A DNA stretch of 64,000 nucleotides from Caballeronia sp. GAFFF1 (GTDB lineage: Bacteria; Pseudomonadota; Gammaproteobacteria; Burkholderiales; Burkholderiaceae). Position numbers and translations under genes: made by a program. Every line of letters begins with the position of its first letter. Position 1 is the first letter of the stretch. Under the pieces are notes generated by a model. It saw only the letters and a program-made list of their open reading frames with translations, did not search any database and was not told where the DNA came from. This document shows, one piece after another, positions 46,847 to 57,592 of the stretch. The stretch lies in assembly GCF_023630705.1 (NCBI RefSeq), contig NZ_JALQEM010000028.1:310001-374000 (forward strand). The letters run 5' to 3'.

Positions 46847-47377
46847 TCACGCCCAGTCTTCTTCGCCGTTCTTCGGCTCCGGCAACGTCAGACCGGACGC
46901 GGGCAGCGGCAGCGCCGTTTTGTAGCGCACCTGCTTGAGCGCGAAGCTCGAGCGAATATTCGACACGCCCGGCATCTTCGTGAGCCGCTCCAGGATGAAG
47001 CGCTCCAGCGCCGCCACGTCGGGCAGGACCACGCGCAGCAGATAGTCGGCGTCGCCCGTCATCAGATAACACTCCATCACCTCCGGTCGCTCGCTGATCG
47101 CCTGCTCGAAGCGCGCCAGCGCGTCCTTGATCTGCTTCTCCAGACTCACCTGAATGAACACGTTGATGCTCAGGCCGAGCGCCTCCGGACTGAGCAGCGT
47201 GACGTGTTGCCTGAAAAGCCCGGCTTTCTCCAGCGCCCGCACGCGATTGAAGCACGGCGTCGGCGACAGGTTGACGGCGCGCGCAAGCTCCGAATTCGTG
47301 ATGCGGGCATTGTGTTGAAGCTCGTTGAGAATGCCGATGTCGATGCGGTCGAGCCGCTGCTTCGTCTGAGAGCTCAT
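46847..47377 (-). CDS. Lrp/AsnC-family regulator
   Basis: A 176-residue regulator with an N-terminal winged helix ([39 protein letters not shown]) and a C-terminal RAM ligand domain ([21 protein letters not shown]). It diverges from the dehydrogenase gene by 138 bases. The arrangement equals mdeR-mdeB in Pseudomonas putida, where the Lrp protein controls methionine catabolism; here the lyase mdeA is absent. It probably regulates the divergent gene and responds to an amino acid. Confidence 0.9.
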   Translation of the reverse strand: MSSQTKQRLDRIDIGILNELQHNARITNSELARAVNLSPTPCFNRVRALEKAGLFRQHVTLLSPEALGLSINVFIQVSLEKQIKDALARFEQAISERPEVMECYLMTGDADYLLRVVLPDVAALERFILERLTKMPGVSNIRSSFALKQVRYKTALPLPASGLTLPEPKNGEEDWA

Positions 47378-47515
47378 AGTTCAATCATTCCTGTTTCACG
47401 CGTTTCGGCAGAATAAGAACACTACCGCAAAGCGATCTCGCAGCCAAATGAGATGCACATTCTTCGGGCGAGTGGTTATCCTCGACTGATACCAGCCTGC
47501 CAGCGGAGCCGCGCC

Positions 47516-50226
<2,711 letters not shown>

Positions 50227-50230
<4 letters not shown>

Positions 50231-50874
50231 GCGCTCAATCCCAGAAGCGCGCGCACTTCGTCGTCGCTCGTCTGCTCGAAGTCAACGTAGAACTGCCCGA
50301 CGCCAAGAAAGTGACGCGGCTGAAGCACGCAGACGCATGAATCGACGACTTCGGTGAAGCGCGACGCCGCATCCAGCGGCGCGACCGGCAACGCCGCGAT
50401 CAGACGCGCGGGCGCGGCGCCGCCGTTGCGCAGCGACATCGCGGCGGCGCGCATGGTTGCGCCAGTGGCCATGCCGTCGTCCACGACGATCGCGACCTTG
50501 CCCGCGGTATCGAGCGGTGGACGCGATCCGCGATACATCGCCTCGCGCCGGGCCAGTTCGGCGCGCTCGCCTTCGATCACGGCGACGAGTTCGGGCTTGC
50601 TTACGCCCGCATAGTCGACGATGCGCTCATCGAGATAGAAGGCGTCGCCGGATGCGATCGCGCCCATCGCAAGCTCAGGCTGCGACGGCACGCCCAGCTT
50701 GCGCACGATGAGCACGTCCAACGCGGCGCCAAGCGCGCTCGCCACTTCGAAGGCTACCGGCACGCCGCCGCGCGGCAAACCGAGCACGATCACGTCGTCG
50801 CGGTTCGCGAACTCCGCAAGCAGCGTGGCGAGTTCGCGGCCGGCCTCGCGCCGGTCCTTGAAGAAGGAGTTCAT
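50227..50874 (-). CDS. Phosphoribosyltransferase family protein
   Basis: A 215-residue PRTase fold with the PRPP loop VAIVVDDGMATGATM and the N-terminal VIVLGLPRGGVPVAFEVASAL block. Such stand-alone PRTase-like proteins are common in proteobacteria and may act on an unknown base or be regulators. It lacks a hydrolase fusion. The ATG at 50874 has a weak ribosome-binding site and may be coupled to a short upstream frame. Confidence 0.85.
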
Positions 50875-51126
50875 GTGGCTTGGGTCCTGTCGGCGCGGGA
50901 GGCTGAGTCGTCGTGATCGACATCGCGCCGAGGCACGCGTGATGGCCGCACGGCGCGGGTCGCCGGGCGTTTCGCGCGCATCCGCCTAGGGAGCTTCCCT
51001 ACATCGTAGGCGATAAACCTGTTGTAGCCCATGTCCACGAACGCGCGCGCGGACGACAAGGGGACTGGGCGTGCTCGCGCGCGCCGACGCCCAGAGGCAC
51101 GACGGCGCGCAGCAAAGCAACAGGCG
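50875..51126. other. Intergenic region upstream of the phosphoribosyltransferase
   Basis: About 250 bases. A 62-codon Arg-rich frame (50871-51059, leftward) ends over the phosphoribosyltransferase ATG, but it has no ribosome-binding site and weak codon bias. I see no other feature. Confidence 0.45.
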
Positions 51127-51158
51127 AAAAAAAAGCGCCCCGACTCAGGGGCGCTTTT
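51127..51158 (-). terminator. Strong intrinsic terminator of the 65-residue peptide gene
   Basis: AAAAGCGCCCC (51131-51141) and GGGGCGCTTTT (51148-51158) form an 11-bp stem with a six-base loop. On the minus strand it ends in eight T (51134-51127), just past the stop at 51178. Confidence 0.88.
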
Positions 51159-51177
51159 GCATGAGGGATTCGAACGC

Positions 51178-51375
51178 TCAGAGATTCGCGCGCACTGCGT
51201 CCCTGAGAGCGTCCATCACGATGCCGTAATTGAGCGGAATGTCCAGCGAGTCCGAGTAGCCCGTTTTCTCGGCTGACTCGGCGGGCGCAGCGCCGACCGG
51301 AATCGGCTCGTAGGCAGTCTCGCCTGCCGGATTGTTGCGTCCTTCGATGGCACTCTGCAATTGCGGATTCTTCAC
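51178..51375 (-). CDS. Small hypothetical peptide (65 residues)
   Basis: The GTG at 51375 has AAGGAG six bases before it, and a strong terminator follows the stop. The product starts MKNPQLQSAIEGRNNPAGET and ends IVMDALRDAVRANL, with acidic and Pro/Ala-rich middle. No Cys, signal peptide or known domain. Strong translation and termination signals argue for a real, well-expressed gene. It is unlike the other small peptides nearby and could be a precursor or regulatory peptide; nothing shows which. Confidence 0.75.
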   Translation of the reverse strand: MKNPQLQSAIEGRNNPAGETAYEPIPVGAAPAESAEKTGYSDSLDIPLNYGIVMDALRDAVRANL

Positions 51376-51810
51376 GATTAACTCCTTTCCGGTAAGGGAG
51401 CGGCGAGGACCTGCAAGATAAACCAGTGTCGTGACAAATTGACGACTTCGACTGATCGCGCATCCGAAACATACGCGTCCGGCGCGCCGGTATTCGCCGT
51501 ACTGACGCAATGTCAAAGAGCGCGGGGGCTCTAGTGTAACGGCGGCGCGCGTCCGGCGAGGCGATTTTTTCTTATAACGCCCGCACGGCAGTATCGGATG
51601 CGGGCGTGACAAAGCGGCGCGGAAATTGCATCCCCGCATCGGGCACGTTGCTCGGCTCAGCGCGTCCCGTACGATCGTTCTCGCCAACGGCTGTTCGCGG
51701 GAAGGAATCCGAACCATCAGGACCGCTCACTCGACGTTCCTTTTCGGCATCCGGCGCGGGAGGCGCGCGCGACGACCATCCGCACGCGGTAAAACAAGGA
51801 GAAAAGAAAC
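51376..51810. other. Divergent intergenic region
   Basis: About 435 bases between the leftward peptide gene and the rightward NAD(P)-binding protein. It must hold both promoters. No convincing hexamer pair, repeat or gene was found. Confidence 0.45.
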
Positions 51811-52425
51811 ATGAGCAGGATCGCGATCATCGGCGCTACCGGCAATGTCGGAAGCCGGCTCACGCATGAAGCGTTGCGGCGCGGACACACCGTGACGGCG
51901 CTCGCCCGCGACACGTCGAAGCTAGAAAAGCGCGAAGGTCTCGACGCGCGAGACGTGGATGCGCTCGCTCTCGACGCGCTCGCCGATGCCATCGCCGGAC
52001 ACGACGCCGTCTTCAGCGCGACGCGTTTTTCGAGCGTGCCCGAGAACGCGATCGTGGGCGCGGTGAAGCGCGCGGGCGTGGAGCGGCTGCTGGTGGTGGG
52101 CGGGGCGGGCAGCCTCTATCTGGCGCCCGGGCAGCGCCTTCTCGACGCGCCGGGCTTTCCCGACGCCTACCGCGCGGAAGCGACAGCGGGCGCGGCGTTT
52201 CTCGACGCCCTGCGCCGCGACCGCGAGCTGAACTGGACGTTCGTGTCGCCGTCGGCGGAGTTCGTGAGCGGCCCGCGCACGCAGCGGTTTCGCACGGGCG
52301 TAGACGAACTGCTGGTCGATGCCAACGGCCGGTCCTGGATTTCCTTCGACGATTTCGCGATCGCGTTCCTCGACGAGCTCGAACGCGGAGCGCATATCAA
52401 GCAGCGGTTCACGGTCGGCTATTGA
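51811..52425 (+). CDS. NAD(P)H-binding oxidoreductase (atypical SDR, YwnB-like)
   Basis: A 204-residue Rossmann protein with IAIIGATGNVGSRLTHEAL at the N-terminus, the dinucleotide-binding motif GxxGxxG. Other blocks: DAVFSATRF, RLLVVGGAGSLYLAPG and WTFVSPSAEF. It belongs to the NAD(P)-dependent epimerase/reductase-like family often linked to redox stress. AAGGAG precedes the ATG at 51811. No HxlR regulator is present, though one is common near homologues. Substrate unknown. Confidence 0.87.
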   Translation: MSRIAIIGATGNVGSRLTHEALRRGHTVTALARDTSKLEKREGLDARDVDALALDALADAIAGHDAVFSATRFSSVPENAIVGAVKRAGVERLLVVGGAGSLYLAPGQRLLDAPGFPDAYRAEATAGAAFLDALRRDRELNWTFVSPSAEFVSGPRTQRFRTGVDELLVDANGRSWISFDDFAIAFLDELERGAHIKQRFTVGY

Positions 52426-52460
52426 CCGCAGGCGGCTGCACGGAGCGCCGCCTGCGTCGG

Positions 52461-52967
52461 TCAGCCGTGGACGTCGGCTTCGACTTCCTCGGTCTTGGGC
52501 ATGGCGGCGGCGAGAATCATCGCCGATGCGTTCTGGGGCTTCGGATCGCGCTGCGACGGCCGATAAACCTGATCCCCGCGATGAATCGGCATGCCCGAGA
52601 GCGAGCACACGCCGTCGCCGGACGCGGTGGTGGCGCGCCAGCCCTGATAGCCGTAATGGCACGTTCCCGGGTCGGACCAATAAACGAGCGCCGTCGCGCT
52701 GCTCGGGCGCTCGATTACGCGCACGATGGCTTGCGGGAAAGGCAAGCGGTCGCTCGACTCCCGCGGATGCGTGCGATTCCAGTCGCGGGTCAGGCGTTCG
52801 ACGAACGCGCTTTCGGCGCGAGCCGTCTTCTGCGACGGCGCCGTGCGCCCCGACTCGACGGGGATCGTTTCAAGTTGGTGGACGGTCTGTGACCACGGGT
52901 CCGCTCTTTTCGAAAAAGCTGTCATGGCATTGTTCCAGGCTTTGACTCGACCTAGAACGTACGTCAT
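52461..52967 (-). CDS. DUF3331 domain-containing protein
   Basis: A 168-residue protein. The conserved DUF3331 part (from about residue 75) has VRVIERPSSATALVYWSDPG, CSLSGMPIHRGDQVYRP and a C-terminal NASAMILAAA. Two Cys (in GTCHYGYQGW and GVCSLSG) suggest a small metal site. The family is nearly restricted to Burkholderiaceae. Start at 52967 lacks a clear ribosome-binding site; 52925 (MTAFSKRADP) is an alternative. Function unknown. Confidence 0.8.
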   Translation of the reverse strand: MTYVLGRVKAWNNAMTAFSKRADPWSQTVHQLETIPVESGRTAPSQKTARAESAFVERLTRDWNRTHPRESSDRLPFPQAIVRVIERPSSATALVYWSDPGTCHYGYQGWRATTASGDGVCSLSGMPIHRGDQVYRPSQRDPKPQNASAMILAAAMPKTEEVEADVHG

Positions 52968-53688
52968 TAAGCATATTCCGATAAATACGGGATAGGTGAA
53001 AACACTGTCCCGTTAGTGCGAATAATCCGAAAGGGTAGAGGGCGGGCGTCGGGTGCGGGCCACCGGACTGGTATCTGGACCCACGCGGAGGCTTACGTGG
53101 CGGGGCTTTGCGGCGGGCCACGCCATTGACCAAAGGCCGGACGGCGCGGCCCTGTTTAGTCGCGGTAGGGAGACAAACGGCGCGCTTCTCCGTACGGGCG
53201 ACGTGGGTTTGTGCGGCCGAAAAGCCGCGCGCCGCCCGTGAGGAGAGCGCCACCGGGCGTTTTCGATTCGGCGCTTGGTCTGCGCATCGCGGGTGAGGCA
53301 CAGGAAGTCGACCGACCGCGCGGACCTGGATGGCTACCGGCGGCCCCACTCCGATGCTTATCGAACAAGGCCGCGGCGTGGTCCACCGGCACTTTCTCGG
53401 CCCACTGCCTCGCACCTGAACTGACGTCCGAGCGCGACCAGACGCCCGTCGGAGACGGGATGCACAAGTGCGTGTGCGGCAATGTCCGCACTTGACGCTT
53501 GCTTAGGCGATCCCGTTTAGTCGCTCAGGCGACGAAGTGCGACGACGCGTTGATTTAGGAATGGCTGCGGACGCGAAACGAGCACGAAAGCAAACGACGC
53601 GAGAGGACCGCAGCGCGGGCGAGCAAGGAGAGGCGCCTTGCCCACAAGGCCGGATGAGCGCGCAGAGTCTACGCCCGGCGGCGAACGC
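52968..53688. other. Non-coding region left of the tandem repeats
   Basis: About 720 bases with frames open on both strands but no ribosome-binding site, no recognisable protein and no neighbour in an operon. It merges with the repeat array and may be decayed repeat or mobile material. I see no intact feature. Confidence 0.45.
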
Positions 53689-53691
53689 CGC

Positions 53692-54470
53692 CGTGGGCTC
53701 GGTCCCGGCCATAGTGAGGGCAGCATTCAGCGGGCGTTGAGATCGAAAGGAACAGACCCTGGTGCGGGCGCGTGGCCCAGGGCGGACGCCCGCCATATCA
53801 GCCTGCGTTCTGATCCACCGCCAAGGCCTCGGACGTAATCACCCGGGCCCAAAAGCTCTGCGAGCGCAAGTCGAAACAATACTCGGCGGTAAGCCGTTTC
53901 GCGCCGGAACCGCGGTTTGGCTCGCTCAGGCAGAAAGAGCGAGCACCGCCGTGGGCTCGGTTCGGGCCATACTGTGGGCGGCATTCAGCGGGCGTTGGAA
54001 CCGAAGCGAACAGGCCCTAGTGCGGGCGCGTGGCCCAGCGCCGAAGCCTGCCGTATAAGCCGGCGTTCAGATCCACCGCCAAGGCCTCGGACCGCAATCA
54101 CCCGGGCCCAAAAGCTCTGCGAGCGCAAGTCGAAGCAGTACTCGGCGGTAAGCCGTTTCGCGGCGGAACCGCGGTTTGGTCCTCTCGGGCGAGAAAGAGC
54201 GAGCGCCGCCGTCTGCGGGTTCCGGCCATAGCGCAGGCCGCATTCAGCGGGCGTTGGGACCGACTCGAAAGGTACAGGCCCTAGTGCAGGCGCGTGGCAG
54301 AGCGCCGGAGCCCGACGGATAAGCCTGCGGTCTGGTCCACCGCCGCGGCGTTAGACCGCTATCGCCCGCGCCGAAAGCCATGCGAGCGCAATAAAAGCAA
54401 CAACCGGACGGTAAGCCATTTCGCTGCCGAAATGCAGTTCGGCCCGCTCAGGCGAGAAAGCGCGTGACGA
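53692..54470. repeat. Three tandem copies of a ~259-bp repeat
   Basis: Copy 1 begins at 53692, copy 2 at 53950 and copy 3 at 54210, giving periods of 258 and 260. Copies 1 and 2 share long identical blocks (for example GGGCCCAAAAGCTCTGCGAG in both), and copy 3 is more diverged. Conserved landmarks include CATTCAGCGGGCGTTG, GATCCACCGCCAAGGCC-like sequence and GGCGGTAAGCC near the end of each. Translation frames are open on both strands with no start signal, so it is not an obvious gene. No inverted ends or target duplications were seen. Confidence 0.85.
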
Positions 54471-54711
54471 GGACTTCAGCGAGGAGGGCAGCCAGCAAGG
54501 CCAGCGCGCCCGACGGCATGGCGGGCAGAACGGCGGCAGCGCCGGGACTGCCTTTCTGCTCGACGTACTGAGACCACCCAAGACACCTTCGCAACAACTC
54601 CCATCACGCGACTACGATGCCGCCGGCGACCGCCGCATGCCCGGTCATCCCCGAGCCGGACGCGCAGATCGCGCCCGCGCCCGAGGAACGCGTAGGCGCG
54701 ATCGAGCCTGC
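54471..54711. other. Region between the repeat array and the 48-residue peptide gene
   Basis: About 240 bases. On the minus strand the frame of the 48-residue peptide stays open for 35 codons beyond its TGA, to another TGA at 54604-54606, with G/C at nearly all third positions. No separate gene is supported. Confidence 0.4.
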
Positions 54712-54858
54712 TCAGGAAAGCGCAGCATATTCGCCGCATTCTTGCGCGGCCTGCAACGCGTCGGTCGATGCCGGCTGCACGAACGGCCGCCACACGGGCG
54801 CAGTCGGCGCGAAATCGTCGAGCATCGAGAATTGTTCGAGCGACGTGTTATCGAACAT
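54712..54858 (-). CDS. Small hypothetical peptide (48 residues)
   Basis: The product starts MFDNTSLEQFSMLDDFAPTA and ends CGEYAALS; it has Trp, Pro and a single Cys near the end. GAGGTC lies before the ATG at 54858. No family is recognised. The 35 in-frame codons after the stop (AGSIAPTRSSGAGAIC, then Gly/Ala/Val-rich) look coding by third-base use, so the gene may once have been 83 codons long, or the stop may be a sequence error. No modifying enzyme is near. Confidence 0.65.
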   Translation of the reverse strand: MFDNTSLEQFSMLDDFAPTAPVWRPFVQPASTDALQAAQECGEYAALS

Positions 54859-54898
54859 GATCGACCTCATTTCTATGTAGTTAGTTAAGCGAAGTAAA

Positions 54899-55237
54899 TC
54901 AACGCGCGACGACATTGTTTCGCACCGGCGAACCATTCGCATACTCGACGATCCCGCGATTGCGCGCTTCCGCCTGAGCGGCGACCGCATCGCCCCACAT
55001 GCTGCGCGACGGATAGCTATTGCGATTCAACGCCGGCAGCGAGCCGTCGGAGTAAGCCGCTGCAAGTTCCGCACGGACCTGCGCGCGAGTCTTCGGTGCT
55101 TCGCTCGTGCTCGACGTGGTCTGAGTCAGATACGTTCCCGCACGGCCAATGCCTTGCCCGCCTTCAGCGAAAGCCGTGCTCGAAATGACGGCAGAGATAG
55201 CGGCAAGCGAGACACTCGCGACGATAAAGCTTTTCAT
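54899..55237 (-). CDS. DUF4148 small secreted protein
   Basis: A 112-residue exported protein. Signal peptide MKSFIVASVSLAAISAVISS with cleavage after STAFA; mature part includes the DUF4148-like TRAQVRAELAAAYSDGSLP. AAGGAG precedes the ATG at 55237. It is the third DUF4148 protein in the window, and more diverged than the pair at 32 kb. Function unknown. Confidence 0.83.
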   Translation of the reverse strand: MKSFIVASVSLAAISAVISSTAFAEGGQGIGRAGTYLTQTTSSTSEAPKTRAQVRAELAAAYSDGSLPALNRNSYPSRSMWGDAVAAQAEARNRGIVEYANGSPVRNNVVAR

Positions 55238-55419
55238 GTTGCGACTCCTTTCGATCCGTTCCATATGCATCGGGATACGGCGCATTGTTCACATTCAGCG
55301 ATGCGTCGTGGCAGGACGAAATGTAGTCGCGCGGTGCCGGCGGATAAATGCCCCATCCGCGAATAGATTTATCGACATCCGCGAATAATCGCTCGCGGCG
55401 TCGTCATTGAAGTAAGCGG

Positions 55420-55461
55420 GAAACGAGAGAAATGCTTTCCATCATGGCGATGGAAAGCATT
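55420..55461 (-). terminator. Terminator-like hairpin after ceoR
   Basis: AATGCTTTCCATC (55431-55443) and GATGGAAAGCATT (55449-55461) are perfect reverse complements around a five-base loop. On the minus strand it is followed by TCTCTCGTTT. It lies 30 bases past the stop of the LysR gene. Confidence 0.6.
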
Positions 55462-55490
55462 CGAGAAACGAGAAGAACAGCGATGCTTCG

Positions 55491-56501
55491 TTAAACCACG
55501 ACGTCTGCCGTGCCTGCCACTTCAGGCGTGCCATGACGCACGATCATCGGCGATGCGGTGCTCGTCGGCAGGCAACGCTCTTCCGCATCCTTCTGTCCTT
55601 GCAGCAGCGGGCAGCGTTCGAATAGCTCGGCGACCCAGTCCACGAAGACGCGCACTTTCGGCGACAAATGCCGGTTGTGCGGATAGACCGCGGAAATAGG
55701 CATCGGCAGCGGATTCCATTGCGGCAAGACTTCGACGAGTTCGCCCGAGCGCAGATAAGGCAGCGCCATGAAACGCGCGACCTGCACGATGCCGACGCCC
55801 TTCAGCCCGCAACTGAGATACGCTTCGGCGTCGTTCACCGCGATCATGCCGCGCATCTTCACTTCGATGGTTTCATCTTCCACGACGAAATCCATATCCA
55901 TGATGCGGCCCGTGCGGCTCGAGAAATAATTCACTGCCGTATGGTTCTGCAAATCATCGAGCGTCTTCGGCGTGCCGTGACGCTCCAGATATTGCGGACT
56001 CGCCACCGTCACGCCCTGGAACACGCCGATGCGCCGCGCGACGAGACTCGAATCCTGCAGCGTGCCCACGCGAATCACGCAGTCGACGCCTTCCTGAATG
56101 AGATCGACGGGCTTGTCGCCGAAGCCCATCATCAACTCGATATCCGGATAGCGCGTGTGGAAATCGCATAGCTGAGGCATCACGATCAGACGCCCGATTG
56201 CGCCGGGCATGTCCACGCGCAGCTTGCCGTGCGGACCTTTGCCGTTGTTCGCGAACGTGCTTTCCGCCTCTTCGATATCCGCGAGAATGCGCACGCAGCG
56301 CTCGTAGTAGGCCGCGCCGTCCGGCGTGAGATTGAGCCTGCGCGTCGTGCGCTGAAGCAGGCGCACGTTGAGAAACGCTTCGAGGTTTTGAATGATCGTC
56401 GTCACGGACGCGCGCGGCAGATTGAGCGTATCCGCCGCCCGCGAAAAGCTGTTCGTGTCGACGACGCGGGTAAAGACCTGCATTGCTTGTAGCCGATCCA
56501 T
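55491..56501 (-). CDS. ceoR: LysR-family regulator of the efflux locus (CeoR/BpeT-like)
   Basis: A 336-residue LysR-type regulator: winged helix at residues 1-60 (MDRLQAMQVFTRVVDTNSFS, RASVTTIIQNLEAFLNVRLL) and a co-inducer domain (GKLRVDMPGAIGRLIVMPQL). Divergent from an llpE-RND operon, the same order as ceoR-llpE-ceoA-ceoB-opcM in Burkholderia cenocepacia and bpeT-llpE-bpeEF-oprC in B. pseudomallei, where the regulator controls chloramphenicol, trimethoprim and fluoroquinolone efflux (salicylate-inducible for ceo). Assigned by family plus context. Confidence 0.88.
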   Translation of the reverse strand: MDRLQAMQVFTRVVDTNSFSRAADTLNLPRASVTTIIQNLEAFLNVRLLQRTTRRLNLTPDGAAYYERCVRILADIEEAESTFANNGKGPHGKLRVDMPGAIGRLIVMPQLCDFHTRYPDIELMMGFGDKPVDLIQEGVDCVIRVGTLQDSSLVARRIGVFQGVTVASPQYLERHGTPKTLDDLQNHTAVNYFSSRTGRIMDMDFVVEDETIEVKMRGMIAVNDAEAYLSCGLKGVGIVQVARFMALPYLRSGELVEVLPQWNPLPMPISAVYPHNRHLSPKVRVFVDWVAELFERCPLLQGQKDAEERCLPTSTASPMIVRHGTPEVAGTADVVV

Positions 56502-56718
56502 GTTCTCGTACCTTCGATGCTGAGTGAGCGAGGAATTAAGCGGGTGGCTAAGAAAATGAATTGCGCGGTCTAGCCACGATTGCCCCGATTGTTCGGGGCG
56601 ACCGAATTGTGTTGCCGGATTATAGGCATTTATCTAAGAAGGCGTGGACTCCAGAATTCGCACCATCGCAACTCATGCGCGGACGCCTTGCACGCAAGGC
56701 CGTGCGAACGGAATAACC

Positions 56719-57537
56719 ATGGCAACACTGCTGGATCAGGAGCAACGCCCGAGACTGTGCATCGAAGAGGTGCATATCGCAGGGCACGTCCAGCCAATCG
56801 TGCTGCGCAGCTATCGCCCGGCATCCGATGGCACTGTCTTGCCCATCGTGCTCTATTTTCATGGCGGTGGTTTTACACACGGCAATCTGGACGATGCCGA
56901 CATCGCCGCTTCGACCATTGCACGCGATACGCCGGCGTGGGTCGTGTCCGTCGGCTATTCGCTCGCGCCGGCCTATCCGTTTCCCGCTGCGCCGGAAGAC
57001 GGCTATCGCGCGGCGCAATGGGCCTTCGCCCATGCACGCGGCCAGCGCGCGGACCCGCAGCGCATGGGTGTCGCGGGCCACGATGCAGGCGGCAATCTCG
57101 CGACGTGCGTGGCCGCCATTGCTCGCGATCGCGGGGACATTCGCATGTCGGCGCAGGCGCTGCTCGCGCCGCTGCTCGATCCGAGCATGACGCGCGTGGC
57201 CGACGAGCGCAAGGTTCTGTGCCCCGATCTCGAACTGAGCGAATGCGCGCGGTGCTATCGCGCGTACTTGCCGAATCCGTCGCAACGTTTGCATCCGTAC
57301 GCCGCGCCGCTCGAATCGCGGCGTCTCGCTGGCTTGCCTCCTGCATTGATCGCGAGCGCGGAGCACGACCTTCTGCATATCGAAGCCGAGAAATACGCGG
57401 CCGAACTCATTGCGGCAGGCGTGCCGACTGAAGTCACGCGCCATTGCAAGGCATCGCACCAGGCGCTCGCCGCGCATGCGGCGGCATTGAAGGATGTCGT
57501 CGCCTTCTTCAGGAAACGGCTCGCGCGCACCACATAA
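56719..57537 (+). CDS. llpE: Lipase-like protein LlpE (alpha/beta hydrolase, atypical nucleophile)
   Basis: A 272-residue hormone-sensitive-lipase-like fold. The oxyanion motif HGGG is present (YFHGGGFTHGNLDDA), but the nucleophile elbow that is normally GDSAGG reads GHDAGG (bases 57079-57096), so Asp stands where the catalytic Ser should be. Acid and base candidates SAEHDLL and KASHQAL remain. It may be a non-hydrolytic binding protein. The ATG at 56719 is preferred; a GTG at 56644 is in frame. First gene of the efflux operon, 55 bases before ceoA. In B. cenocepacia llpE is co-transcribed with the pump. Confidence 0.85.
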   Translation: MATLLDQEQRPRLCIEEVHIAGHVQPIVLRSYRPASDGTVLPIVLYFHGGGFTHGNLDDADIAASTIARDTPAWVVSVGYSLAPAYPFPAAPEDGYRAAQWAFAHARGQRADPQRMGVAGHDAGGNLATCVAAIARDRGDIRMSAQALLAPLLDPSMTRVADERKVLCPDLELSECARCYRAYLPNPSQRLHPYAAPLESRRLAGLPPALIASAEHDLLHIEAEKYAAELIAAGVPTEVTRHCKASHQALAAHAAALKDVVAFFRKRLARTT

Positions 57538-57592
57538 GCGCAAAGCCACGCACCACAAAAATACGAACTCAACGCAACCGGAGCTTTCCATC

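Noticed and set aside
50871-51059. 62-codon leftward frame whose stop overlaps the phosphoribosyltransferase ATG
   Set aside because: Overlap could mean coupling, but there is no ribosome-binding site, third-base G+C is lower than in real genes here, and the product is an Arg-rich string.
53727-53984. Protein-coding reading of the tandem repeat units
   Set aside because: Frames are open on both strands in each copy but differ in frame and start between copies, with no ribosome-binding site; non-coding is simpler.
54476-54793. 105-codon leftward frame overlapping the 48-residue peptide
   Set aside because: Arg-rich shadow in another frame; the peptide frame has the better start signal.
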